DNA from: an uncultured Clostridia bacterium
Lineage (GTDB): Bacteria; Bacillota; Clostridia; Christensenellales; DTU072
Direction: 5' to 3'
Assembly: GCA_946621465.1 (NCBI GenBank)
Contig: CAMOOO010000011.1
Location: forward strand, 1 to 43,475
Length of the DNA stretch: 43,475 nucleotides
Each line of letters starts with the position of its first letter. Positions within the stretch are counted from its first letter, which is position 1. The notes under the pieces are model-generated. The model had not been told where the DNA came from and ran no database searches. It worked only from the letters and a program-made list of their open reading frames with translations. Positions 8,828 through 17,933 of this stretch are shown here, one piece after another. A program made the position numbers and the translations under genes.

Positions 8828-9799
8828 CTATCCGACAATACCCGTGCGCTCGATACTTTCGGTAAAGAAACGCTGGGTAAAGATATACAAAATAAGTGGC
8901 GGAAGGATGGTCAGCAGACAGCCCGCCTGAAGGAACGTTCTTATCTCGTCGGGCGTGTTGGTGACGACGTTGAACAGTTTTGCGTCCTGAAGCAGCGACT
9001 GCATCTGATTGAGCATAACCGATATCGGCTGATGACTGTTGAAATACATCGACGACTGAACGTAATCGTTCCAATGCCATACGAAAGAAAAAAGCAAAAC
9101 GGTTATTATCGCCGGTTTTGCAAGTGGAAGCATAACCTGAACGAAAATGCGGAATGCGTTACAGCCGTCTATCATCGCCGCCTCTTCAAGATCTTTCGGC
9201 ATTCCGGCAAAGAACTGACGGAAGATATAGATGAACAGTCCCGATCTTAAGCCTACAGCGAATATTGCGGGAACTATGAACGTCCACGCCGTGTTTATAA
9301 GGGGTACGCCGCTCGGTATCGACGGTATTATCATATGAAGAAGTTTTAGAATACCGAAGAAATCAAAGTTACGGTATCCGATAAATGAAGAGATGAGGAC
9401 GGTCTGGGGAGGAACGATTATCGTCAGGATAACGAGTGCAAAAGCGATCTTCTTTTCCTTGAACTCAAATCTTGCAAATCCGTAGCCCACAAGAGAGCAG
9501 GATATGAGTGACGCAAGCGTTCCGAAAACCGATATCATAAGAGTCGTCGTCACGGATCTCGGATAATCGAGGATCTTGATCGCGGTTTTTATGGAACTGA
9601 AAGATATGCCCCTCGGTATCCAGACGATACTCGGATCGTTTACTGTTTCCGGGCTTCTTACCGCTATGCTTACCATATACAGAACCGGGAAAATGAAGAT
9701 GTAGCATATTCCGACAAAAAGCAGGAATCTGAATATTTTCCATATTACCGCGGTCGTGTTGCGCTTGAAATAATGAGCGATCTTTTCGGTGTTTATCAT
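8828..9799 (-). CDS. Carbohydrate ABC transporter permease (MalG type)
   Basis: 323 residues with about six membrane helices. The EAA loop that docks the ATPase is seen as EEAAMIDGCNAFRIFVQVML followed by PLAKP. The long N-terminal periplasmic segment (SPETVNDPSIVWIPRG) and the C-terminus ending ERTGIVG are typical of the second permease of CUT1 importers. Its ATG overlaps the stop of the partner permease by 4 bases (ATGA), indicating translational coupling. It works with the 303-residue permease and the lipoprotein SBP. No ATP-binding subunit is encoded in the window. Confidence 0.93.
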   Translation of the reverse strand: MINTEKIAHYFKRNTTAVIWKIFRFLLFVGICYIFIFPVLYMVSIAVRSPETVNDPSIVWIPRGISFSSIKTAIKILDYPRSVTTTLMISVFGTLASLISCSLVGYGFARFEFKEKKIAFALVILTIIVPPQTVLISSFIGYRNFDFFGILKLLHMIIPSIPSGVPLINTAWTFIVPAIFAVGLRSGLFIYIFRQFFAGMPKDLEEAAMIDGCNAFRIFVQVMLPLAKPAIITVLLFSFVWHWNDYVQSSMYFNSHQPISVMLNQMQSLLQDAKLFNVVTNTPDEIRTFLQAGCLLTILPPLILYIFTQRFFTESIERTGIVG

Positions 9800-10707
9800 T
9801 TCTTCACCGCCTTTTCGCCGTTAATCCCGCGGGAACTGACAAAGAGAACGACCGCGAGAATCAACCCGATCATCAGGAAATAAACCCAACTCATAGCCGA
9901 TGCCCTCGCATACTGCTGATCGGAGAAAAATGACGCAATCTGTTTCATAACGCCGCTTGAAGAATCCGTAAAGGTGTCGATTATCGTATAAACGACATTG
10001 ACGAGTATCATGGGCGTTATCATCGGGATAGTTACCATCCAGAAATTCTCCCACGCCGAAGCCCCTTCTATCGACGACGCTTCATAGAGCGAAGGCGATA
10101 TCGACTGGAGCGCCGCGAGGAAAATTATCATTTGTATTCCCGTTTTCCACATAAGATCATAGAGATTTGAGGAAATATACGAAAAATAACCGACGATCTT
10201 TTCACCGAGTCCCATATCGATAAGCAAACTCGTAAGTCCGTAGGAATTTGCGGAAACGGTCGTTTCCATACCGTCCGAAGCGGTTATAAGGCTCGTTGCG
10301 AAGGTGTCGCTGTTTATAATATCCATAATGACGCCCGACGCAATTATGACCGGCAGGAAGAAAATCGCCCTGACAAACGTTCTGCCCTTGAATTTTGAGT
10401 TTAAGAGGATCGCAAAAAACAAAGAGGCGACTATGATGACCGGCACCTTATATAAAAGCGAAGTAAGGGTCGAAACAAGGTTTTTATTGAAGTTCGGATC
10501 GCTTAAGAATATGTATTTCAGATTTTTAAGCCCGACAAATTTCATTTCAAAACCGCCTGGTTTCAATTTGACGTCGTTGAAAATGAACATAAGCGACTGG
10601 TAGGCGGAACGCATAAAGATAAATACGAAACCGATATAGAACGGCAGGACAAACAACCTTCCGTTTCTCGCTTTGCGTCCTTCAATTGTAAGTTTTGATT
10701 TTTTCAT
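9796..10707 (-). CDS. Carbohydrate ABC transporter permease (MalF type)
   Basis: 303 residues. A basic N-terminus (KLTIEGRKARNGRLF) is followed by a first helix (FVLPFYIGFVFIFM) and further membrane segments. The EAA loop reads YEASSIEGASAWENFWMVTI. This is the first permease of a CUT1 sugar importer and pairs with the MalG-type protein encoded next. GGAGG lies about 11 bases before the ATG. The gene begins 3 bases after the DUF5696 gene ends, so the DUF5696 protein and this importer are almost certainly co-expressed. Confidence 0.92.
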   Translation of the reverse strand: MKKSKLTIEGRKARNGRLFVLPFYIGFVFIFMRSAYQSLMFIFNDVKLKPGGFEMKFVGLKNLKYIFLSDPNFNKNLVSTLTSLLYKVPVIIVASLFFAILLNSKFKGRTFVRAIFFLPVIIASGVIMDIINSDTFATSLITASDGMETTVSANSYGLTSLLIDMGLGEKIVGYFSYISSNLYDLMWKTGIQMIIFLAALQSISPSLYEASSIEGASAWENFWMVTIPMITPMILVNVVYTIIDTFTDSSSGVMKQIASFFSDQQYARASAMSWVYFLMIGLILAVVLFVSSRGINGEKAVKK

Positions 10708-10710
10708 AAC

Positions 10711-12906
10711 TTACTTTCCTCCCGAAACCGCGTAGCCCTGAGGCTTAACCGTCTTACCGCCGGCGTTCACGGTCTTATCACTTCTGTTTACGTAAATAAC
10801 GGTTCCGTCGTCAAATACGGTTTTGGAAACGCCGTTTTCTCTGTTGTGTGAAACGATTTTTTTATTGTAAAGGTTTTTATAGACCTTATTGTACTCTTTG
10901 AAAACCGACGCTGCCTCTTTTTTCCAGTTGTCAAACGTTGAGCCGTACAGCCAGTTGTAGGAGGTTTCTATCAGCATTCCCGCGTCGTCGTAGATCCCGT
11001 AATAGTAAGGATTGGCGCCGTATTCGATGCAGTCGAGAAGATCGTTGCCGTATTCAGCGCTGTAAGAGACTGATCCGTGAAGCACCATCTGGATAAAGGG
11101 AACGCTTTCGCTGAAGAGAATGTTTCCGTCCGACGTGGTCGGAGCGGTAAAAATCGCGCTCGCGTATTTGAAGGTGTAAGCATTCGCACCGTCAATCGCG
11201 ATCTTTTGTTTTGAAGAATAATCGCTTAGTATCTTTTTGAAGGTTTCGAGGGTATCGCTTCTTGAAATGTCGGAAGAAAAATCGGAATAAAGTTTTTCGC
11301 CGAAGCCCGACATAGACAATCCCGCGTCCGCCTTGAAACCGTTTGAAAATACGTCAGTCAACTTTCTGACGTTTTCGGGTGTCAGAAGATACGATGGATC
11401 TTCATTGTTCACCGGAACGTAAACCGAAAGCATAAAGCGGTAGATCGGCGTTCTTGTGTTGAATATCGACTTGCAGACGTCCGAATAGACCGAAAATCCT
11501 CTTCCCGATTTTTTGATAAGCAGAAAATCGTTATCAAGGTAAACGGAGTTGCCGTTTTTCTTCGAATGTTCCAAAAAGTCGCTTAGTCCGTTTTGGCCGC
11601 CGAGAACCCCGACCGGAGAATACTTTGACGCGGCTTTTTTATTGTAGATCCCGTTGTTGTTCCAACCGATATACTGCATAGTGACCGGGATATCTTTTTT
11701 ATTGTAATAATCGGTGATCTTTTCCGCCTCATCAAATGAAGTCAGGGCGATCCGCTTTTCATACGGTATGCCTAAAAACGAATCTTTTTTCTCCGCCGCG
11801 CCGTAAACCGAGATCATCAGTTTCGGCTTTTCGGCTTTGCCTTTAAGTCCGAGATAATTTCTGTAAACCTCCGCCATTCCCGAATAATCGGCTTTGGAAC
11901 CGTGGAGAAAAACATATTTAACGGAATAGTCGGTCAGTTTTTTTCTGTCCTCCGCACCGTAGATTATACGCTGGTTTTCAAAATTGGATTCAAACAGGGT
12001 CGTGCTGTCGATTATCGAAGTCACATATTGCGAATATACCCTTGTGAAGGAAGTTGAAAAGGAATCGGAATCGGCGTTTATATTTGCCGTCGCGTCGCCT
12101 TTTGTTATTATCGCCGTGATCGCGGTGTCGTTAAACTTGATCCCGTAAACAGGGACTTTGATATCATTCGCCTCGCTCTTGTATTCCTCGACTTTGAGTG
12201 CGGTGTCGTTGCCGTAAACCGTTTCGGAATAGGTCGCAACATCGCCCTTGGTTGCGTTTAGAGGAATCAGCGCTCCGCTTCCCGATGGGACGAACACATA
12301 CCCCGAATAAGACTTATCCGCCGCCATAAATCCGGGCAAGAGAGATATGGATACGACGCGGAATTTTTTCCCCGTCTTGATATCTTTGCCGACTATCGTT
12401 GCGGAAAAACCGGTTTTGCCGAGAACTATTTCGACCGGTATTTTTGTTGCGATATCGGAAAAATAGTATTCCGCTCTGTAACCGTTTTTGATTATTTTGA
12501 CCGTCACGTTGCCGTCCATAACGCAATAGGCGTAACTGTTGAGGTAAAGAGGGACGGCGGTGCTTGTTACCGTGCTCAACTGGACGTAATTCACGGCGAG
12601 CATCGAAACAAGTTCGGTTTTGATACGTCCCGTGTTGAGTTCAAACGCCTCGCTGTCCTGATCAAGAACCGAGGGTTGACCGCTGAAACGGTAGTTTCCC
12701 GAAATTATATCATATATGCAAAAATCCCCGGTGTCCATATTCGCATATAATTTGAAGTTGTCATTTTCCGCGACGAACGAATATCCGTCCGTCTTCAGTT
12801 CTTCCGGAACGTCCTGTGCCCCGTTTTCGGCGATTACCGGGACGTTTACCGCAAACGACAGAATCATCAACGCCGACAGAAAAACGAGAAAAACTCTCTT
12901 GAACAA
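10711..12906 (-). CDS. Secreted DUF5696 protein, hydrolase-like fold (predicted)
   Basis: 731 residues with a Sec signal peptide (about 1-26). The start codon is TTG, preceded by AAGGAGGGG; no in-frame ATG competes. Residues about 40-340 look like a large beta-sandwich. Residues about 360-640 have the alternating pattern of a (beta/alpha)8 barrel with acidic strand ends at YLDNDF (456-461), FKADAGLS (524-531) and AIDGANAY (570-577). Residues about 690-731 are a small beta domain (TVFDDGTVIYVNRSD). This sandwich-barrel-beta layout is that of several glycoside hydrolase clans, but the family is known only as DUF5696 to my knowledge. It is preceded by the NHL-TPR-Yip1 gene and followed at 3 bases by an importer. 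No membrane anchor is visible after the signal peptide. The enzymatic role is inference. Confidence 0.72.
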   Translation of the reverse strand: MFKRVFLVFLSALMILSFAVNVPVIAENGAQDVPEELKTDGYSFVAENDNFKLYANMDTGDFCIYDIISGNYRFSGQPSVLDQDSEAFELNTGRIKTELVSMLAVNYVQLSTVTSTAVPLYLNSYAYCVMDGNVTVKIIKNGYRAEYYFSDIATKIPVEIVLGKTGFSATIVGKDIKTGKKFRVVSISLLPGFMAADKSYSGYVFVPSGSGALIPLNATKGDVATYSETVYGNDTALKVEEYKSEANDIKVPVYGIKFNDTAITAIITKGDATANINADSDSFSTSFTRVYSQYVTSIIDSTTLFESNFENQRIIYGAEDRKKLTDYSVKYVFLHGSKADYSGMAEVYRNYLGLKGKAEKPKLMISVYGAAEKKDSFLGIPYEKRIALTSFDEAEKITDYYNKKDIPVTMQYIGWNNNGIYNKKAASKYSPVGVLGGQNGLSDFLEHSKKNGNSVYLDNDFLLIKKSGRGFSVYSDVCKSIFNTRTPIYRFMLSVYVPVNNEDPSYLLTPENVRKLTDVFSNGFKADAGLSMSGFGEKLYSDFSSDISRSDTLETFKKILSDYSSKQKIAIDGANAYTFKYASAIFTAPTTSDGNILFSESVPFIQMVLHGSVSYSAEYGNDLLDCIEYGANPYYYGIYDDAGMLIETSYNWLYGSTFDNWKKEAASVFKEYNKVYKNLYNKKIVSHNRENGVSKTVFDDGTVIYVNRSDKTVNAGGKTVKPQGYAVSGGK

Positions 12907-12924
12907 AACCGACCCCTCCTTCCG

Positions 12925-15000
12925 TTAACTCATAATTACGGCTTCTGACCAGATCGACTCAAAGAAACTGACGACCTGCTGGAGCAATCCGACAAACAGG
13001 ACCGCAAGGAAAATTATGACCGCGATGCCGATAACGGTCATTATTATTGAAAGAACCGTCTTCTTGAATGAAAATTCGTGTATACTCATAAATCCGACGA
13101 ATATCAGCGAAGCGGTATACAAGATGCCGAACACTTCGACCGCTATAAGGAATGCTTCTTCCTCAAGGGTGAACGCGCGGGAGAGAACAACTCCGATGAT
13201 CTCGCAGAAAACGAGGGGCAAAAGTGCATAAACCATCATACAAAAGATATCTTTAAGTCTTCCTTTGCCCTCGATAAGCGTGCATACCGCCCAGTTTGCG
13301 ATAGCGGTCACGCCCACGATCAAAAACGCCTGCAATAAGGTTATGAAAACGTTGTAGTCGATCGGGCGGTTGGTGTTGAAGGAAAAACCTGTAAGGAACC
13401 ATTTCGCCGTCAGAGTCAGGAAAAGAGCGAAAAGAATTCCGAGCGATATCGGGATCGACCAGAGTTTTTCCTTTTTGAGACGCTCAAAACCGTCGTAAGG
13501 ATGGACGAGGGTGAAAAGCGGTGCCGCGTATTTGTTTTCAAGCGCCGATCTTTCATAGGCGTTTTTCCTTGAGAACTTGCGTTTTAAGAAAATCGACAAA
13601 ACTATGATCCCGACTACAAAGACTACCGCCGCAAGAATGAGGATCACGAAATTATCCTTAATGAAGTCCTTTCTGACTTCCTTGAACGCCTCGGAATAGG
13701 CTTTGTTGTTATATGCCTTTTTGAAATACCCGAGAGCCTCTTTGTAATTGCCTTCTTCGTCGAGGGCAAGACCTATGCCGTAATAAGCGACGGTGCTGTT
13801 TGAATTGTATTTCAAAACCTTATCCCAATAATCTCTTGATTTTGCGTATTCGCCCTTATCAAGAAGATTCATCGCCGTCTTAAGTGTTTTTGTATAGTCG
13901 TTTTCTATATAGGAAGTGACCGCGGCGCGGACGGTATCGAGAACATAAACGCGATCGCCTAAAGTTTCAACCGATATCGCCGAAGCCATAAGCCCGACCT
14001 TTTCACCGACGCCGCCGAAAACGGTCACGAGATATCCGTCCTCGGAATAGACGAACACCCTGCCCCTTGCGGAATCAAGAAGATATATGTAGCCTTCCCT
14101 GTCAACGTCAACGTCTATAAACGAAGTCGAAACCGAATTCTTTATCTTTCTGTCCCATTCAAGGTCGCCGAACTCGGTCTGTGTTTCGAGATTGGAACCT
14201 TTGAAGTTGAGCAATCTGACACTCGACTCGCCCTTTGAGGATTTGGTGACGGTGTAAAGGAAGCCTTTTTTTCCGACATCGAAATTCGTTATAGACGAGG
14301 GAGAGGCGGTCTTTGAATTCCGGATCTGTTCCTCGCTCATAAAACTGCGCCAAATGTAATTGAGGATAACTTCAGCGGTTTTTTCCACCTCGTTGGAAGC
14401 GAAGAATCCGCCGAAAGAACCGTCCTCCATAAAAGTGACCGCACCGTCGTTTATACCGTCAACAACGGCATAAGTGACTCCGTTATGATCGCGGATGACT
14501 TTTTTGACGCTGAAAAGTATCGAATCGGCTATCATAGCGTTTTTCGGCTTTTTGAAAACGCGGACGCCTTTGCCGTCGTTAGTACATTCAATGATACGGC
14601 AACCCTCGGTATCGGCGATAAGGATATTTCCGTTTTCGCAGATGAAAATTCCCGTGGCGGATTTATAGTTCAGGGATTCTCCGTCAACGCTGATCTCGCC
14701 TATCTCGCGGATATACTTCAGATTTGCATCGGTAACGACGATCCTTGAATTGCCCGAATCGAGGATAAAAAGATTATCCTCATAAACACACATATCTGTC
14801 GGCGCATTCAGATCGCCGCAGCCGATATCGCCGCCGAGAGAAAACATTTCAGGTTCATACCCGACCGGCGCCGGAACGGATTCGTCGGAGGAATTGTATT
14901 CATACCCTTTATACGGAACAAAGGGCGCGGCTTCTACCTGAACGGAAGCGAGTGCGATCAATATTACCGTCAAAAGCAACGCCGTTATTCTTTTATACAT
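12925..15000 (-). CDS. NHL-repeat, TPR and Yip1-domain membrane protein
   Basis: 691 residues. A signal peptide (about 1-24) leads to an NHL-type beta-propeller (about 55-375) with repeats such as LNAPTDMCVYEDNLFILDSG and GYIYLLDSARGRVFVYSEDG. A TPR-like helical pair follows (about 380-440; KGEYAKSRDYWDKVLKYNSN), then a single helix (about 450-472) with a basic KRKFSRKN stop-transfer. After a short cytoplasmic stretch comes a Yip1 domain of about five helices (505-685), opening with VHPYDGFERLKKEKLWSIPI. Predicted topology puts the propeller and TPR outside and links them to a polytopic membrane domain. Such proteins recur beside sugar importers in Bacillota, without known function to my knowledge. 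It may scaffold or sense extracellular glycan at the importer; that is inference. An AGGAGG-type site precedes the ATG. Confidence 0.8.
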   Translation of the reverse strand: MYKRITALLLTVILIALASVQVEAAPFVPYKGYEYNSSDESVPAPVGYEPEMFSLGGDIGCGDLNAPTDMCVYEDNLFILDSGNSRIVVTDANLKYIREIGEISVDGESLNYKSATGIFICENGNILIADTEGCRIIECTNDGKGVRVFKKPKNAMIADSILFSVKKVIRDHNGVTYAVVDGINDGAVTFMEDGSFGGFFASNEVEKTAEVILNYIWRSFMSEEQIRNSKTASPSSITNFDVGKKGFLYTVTKSSKGESSVRLLNFKGSNLETQTEFGDLEWDRKIKNSVSTSFIDVDVDREGYIYLLDSARGRVFVYSEDGYLVTVFGGVGEKVGLMASAISVETLGDRVYVLDTVRAAVTSYIENDYTKTLKTAMNLLDKGEYAKSRDYWDKVLKYNSNSTVAYYGIGLALDEEGNYKEALGYFKKAYNNKAYSEAFKEVRKDFIKDNFVILILAAVVFVVGIIVLSIFLKRKFSRKNAYERSALENKYAAPLFTLVHPYDGFERLKKEKLWSIPISLGILFALFLTLTAKWFLTGFSFNTNRPIDYNVFITLLQAFLIVGVTAIANWAVCTLIEGKGRLKDIFCMMVYALLPLVFCEIIGVVLSRAFTLEEEAFLIAVEVFGILYTASLIFVGFMSIHEFSFKKTVLSIIMTVIGIAVIIFLAVLFVGLLQQVVSFFESIWSEAVIMS

Positions 15001-15033
15001 TTTGACTTTTCCTCCGTTCGCAAATTTTCAGGT

Positions 15034-17019
15034 TCAAATCTTTTTTCTTTTTCTTCTTATTGTCGCAAGAACGACCGTCAAAGCCGCGAATACGACGAGA
15101 ACACTTCCGCTGATTATCAGTATGATCACCGGCGTTCCGAGTTCCGAGCCGGCGTCTGATCCTTTGACGTAGTTATTGACGGTTATATCCATCTTATCTT
15201 TAGGTCCGGTGTATTTCGTGCCGTATGCCATAATTTCGGTCAGGATATAACTCGTGTTGTCGATAATGCTTCCCTTTGTGAGATTGATCTTAATATATGA
15301 GGCGTAAGCCTGCTCGAAGGTGTAGTTGCAAAGTCCGAGAGAATTATCGGTAACGTCGATGATCCTTGTGAATGTTTTTCCGTCGGTGCTCAGGGATACC
15401 GTATAATCCGAGGCGTTGTAAACCGACATCATCGACGCTTCGGAAGCGTGGGCGATATCTATACGGGTCAGAGCATAAACGTCGTCAAGGCAAATAACGA
15501 CCTCGGTCGGTTTTTTGCTGATATACTTCCAGAAAGTGCGGCTTTTGCCGTCGATAATATTCTTCGGATCCTGATTTTCGACCGATCCGTCCGTAATGAC
15601 GGTCGCGTGACCGGGAATTATGTTTTTCGGAACCGAGCGCTCAATAACGACCGATTGAGGCTCAAATCCGGTGATCTCCTTTCCGACGTTCGGAGAGGAA
15701 GGGACGAAAGTATATGATTTCCCCTTGAAATCGCCCTTTTCATAGACCGTAACCGTATACTGGTAATAGTCCTCCTTGACAGATGCGGATTTAAGGGATC
15801 CTATGTCAAATCCGAGAGATTTAAGGGAATCCGCCGTGTATTTTCCGGCGTTGACCGAAACGCTTTCTCCCGAATAATCGGTTTCTTTATAAAGGGTGAC
15901 CGCTATAGTCTTTATTGTCTTTTCAAAGTATTTTTTCATATAAGTACCGAAGGCGGACAGTTTGTTTGAAGGCTCCTGATTGAGGTAAGGCCATGCGCCC
16001 CACGCCCACGGAGTTATATTTAGTTCGTATTTGTCGAGATACGCCGTAAGAGTATCGAGATAGGATTTATCGTTATCCGAAAGGACTCTTACAAATCCGT
16101 TTTCCTTTTCGGTAGGACCGCATTCACCGACCAAAACGGGATATTCGAGTATGGTATCGAGAAGATACTGATCCCAATCAGACGGCTTTGTCGGATAAGG
16201 ATGGGTGGAATACATTATACCGTTTCCGTCGGTCTCTTTGATGAAATACTTGTTATAGTAGTCCTTGACGAAAGCGTCAACGTCGTCGCTCAATTCCTCT
16301 CCGATGCTCTTGGCAAAATCAAGGAAACTCTTTTCGGAACACATCGAAAGGTCGAAACTCCAATTTATACCGGGCAGTATGCAGACGTTCTTCGCACCCG
16401 TTTCGCGAACCGCTTTGAAAAGCGCCGGAACACCGCAGGAGTCGATGGTTATATCGGCGTCCTCGCCCCAGTCGTTCTTTCCTTTATAGGAAAGCTTACC
16501 GCCTTCGAAATACTGCTGCCACGTACATCCGGCGGGTTCGTTGAACATTTCGAAAACGACGTAAGGATGATCCTTATATCTTACTGCGAGATCCTTCCAG
16601 AGTTCAATATCGTTATCGTCGGGCAGATAAAAAGAATGGTTATCAAGAATAACGTATTTCCCCTGCTGCGATGCGTTTTCGATGACCTTGTCGGCAAGCG
16701 CTCTGTAACGCTCCTTGTTTTTTCCGAACCAGAGTTCGGGTGTGACGGGATATCTTACCGCGTTGCTGTTCCACTCCTCGAAGCAGATCTTAAGTCCGTC
16801 CATTACCTGTTTCTCGCAATCGTCCGACCAGGAAGTGTAAGGAATATTAAGACCGATAAGCCTTACCGCCTCGCCCTTTCCGTTGATAAGTTGATTGCCC
16901 TCGGTGTGAAGCATTGCGGGATTCGAAGAAGCGCCGTCGGGAGACTTCGCGGCAATAGCGCCGGAAAGACATAAAACGGTGATTGAAACTGTCAAAACAA
17001 AAGAAATAAGTTTTTTCAT
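15034..17019 (-). CDS. Secreted GH5 glycanase with beta-gamma-crystallin and F5/8C domains, membrane anchored
   Basis: 661 residues from the second of two adjacent ATGs (17022 and 17019); GGAG spacing favours 17019, and the long frame to 17271 is inside the permease gene. A signal peptide (1-24) precedes a GH5 barrel (about 35-365) with the acid/base in MFNEP (E161) and the nucleophile in LVGECG (E299). Residues about 371-462 form two Greek-key repeats of beta-gamma-crystallin type (VTLYKETDYSGES, then VTVYEKGDFKGKS). An F5/8C discoidin domain (about 470-610) follows, then a C-terminal helix ending RRKRKK. No sortase motif is seen. It likely cuts mannan or a related beta-glycan at the cell surface to feed the adjacent importers. 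It is a paralogue of the GH5 genes at 21787 and 25268. Confidence 0.85.
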   Translation of the reverse strand: MKKLISFVLTVSITVLCLSGAIAAKSPDGASSNPAMLHTEGNQLINGKGEAVRLIGLNIPYTSWSDDCEKQVMDGLKICFEEWNSNAVRYPVTPELWFGKNKERYRALADKVIENASQQGKYVILDNHSFYLPDDNDIELWKDLAVRYKDHPYVVFEMFNEPAGCTWQQYFEGGKLSYKGKNDWGEDADITIDSCGVPALFKAVRETGAKNVCILPGINWSFDLSMCSEKSFLDFAKSIGEELSDDVDAFVKDYYNKYFIKETDGNGIMYSTHPYPTKPSDWDQYLLDTILEYPVLVGECGPTEKENGFVRVLSDNDKSYLDTLTAYLDKYELNITPWAWGAWPYLNQEPSNKLSAFGTYMKKYFEKTIKTIAVTLYKETDYSGESVSVNAGKYTADSLKSLGFDIGSLKSASVKEDYYQYTVTVYEKGDFKGKSYTFVPSSPNVGKEITGFEPQSVVIERSVPKNIIPGHATVITDGSVENQDPKNIIDGKSRTFWKYISKKPTEVVICLDDVYALTRIDIAHASEASMMSVYNASDYTVSLSTDGKTFTRIIDVTDNSLGLCNYTFEQAYASYIKINLTKGSIIDNTSYILTEIMAYGTKYTGPKDKMDITVNNYVKGSDAGSELGTPVIILIISGSVLVVFAALTVVLATIRRKRKKI

Positions 17020-17030
17020 CATTCTGCTCC

Positions 17031-17906
17031 TTATTTTAATCCGGTATGCGCCATAGTCTCGGTCATACTGCTTTGGGAAATGATAAATATGATAATAGGC
17101 GGTATGAGAAGGATTACCGCGACTGCCGAACTTGCGCCCGACCTCGCGAGACCGCCGGAGGATATGTTGGTCAGGACCGACGGCAGAGTTTTCAGGCTCT
17201 CGTCGTATATATAGGAAACGCCGGTCGCATTCCAGAAAGACTGGAAGGTAAAAATAACAAGGGTCAGCCACGCGGGTTTGACCGCGGGCATTGCTATACT
17301 GAAGAATATCCGGTATTCTTTTGCGCCGTCTATACGCGCCGCTTCAAGCAGAGAGTCGGGTATCGCCGTTTCCATAAACTGCATCATCAGGAAAACGCCA
17401 AAGGTACCGGCAAGGGGAGGCAAAAGCATTGACCAATAGGTATTGATCATATTGAGTTTCGATATGATTATGTATTGCGCAACGCCCGTGACCTCGGGAC
17501 GGAAAAGCAACGCCCAAACAATGACGAGTGAAATAATGACTTTACCGGGGAAATTATGCTTTGACAGCGGAAACGCCGCCATTGAAGCAATAAATACGTA
17601 AACCACCGTTCCCAATACGGAAATGAAAAGACTGTTGAAAACGTAACGCGAAAGCGGGACCCAAAGGTTCTGACACAGTTGATATACCTGAACATAGTTG
17701 TCAAAAGTCGGATTTTTAACGAAGAATTTCGGAGGATACGCAAATATTTCTTCGAGAGGTTTTATGGACTGAACGATCGAATAAACGATCGGCAAAGCCA
17801 TAAAAACGCCTATGATCACAAGGAACATAAAGATGGCAAAAGTACCGCCGAAAGACCTCGACAGTCTGACCTTTTTCCTGTCCTTGAAATACTGTAATTT
17901 TCTCAT
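17031..17906 (-). CDS. Carbohydrate ABC transporter permease (MalG type), second system
   Basis: 291 residues from the ATG at 17906, chosen because AAGGAGG lies 8 bases upstream; a GTG at 17915 would overlap that site. It has six predicted helices, a periplasmic segment with LEEIFAYPPKFFVKNPTFDN, the EAA loop LEAARIDGAKEYRIFFSIAM and a C-terminus ending TMAHTGLK. It is the MalG-like half of a CUT1 importer and follows its MalF-like partner by 27 bases. The partner binding protein is the 958-residue CBM-SBP fusion. The ATPase is missing locally, so an MsmK-like shared ATPase is expected. Confidence 0.92.
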   Translation of the reverse strand: MRKLQYFKDRKKVRLSRSFGGTFAIFMFLVIIGVFMALPIVYSIVQSIKPLEEIFAYPPKFFVKNPTFDNYVQVYQLCQNLWVPLSRYVFNSLFISVLGTVVYVFIASMAAFPLSKHNFPGKVIISLVIVWALLFRPEVTGVAQYIIISKLNMINTYWSMLLPPLAGTFGVFLMMQFMETAIPDSLLEAARIDGAKEYRIFFSIAMPAVKPAWLTLVIFTFQSFWNATGVSYIYDESLKTLPSVLTNISSGGLARSGASSAVAVILLIPPIIIFIISQSSMTETMAHTGLK

Positions 17907-17933
17907 CGGTCCCACCTCCTTTTTATATTTTTA

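Noticed and set aside
8805..9080. N-terminal extension of the lipoprotein SBP frame
   Set aside because: It lies inside the permease gene, lacks a ribosome binding site, and the lipoprotein signal peptide starts at 8804 behind AAGGAG.
17023..17271. N-terminal extension of the anchored GH5 frame
   Set aside because: It overlaps the permease gene and the signal peptide begins at 17019 or 17022.
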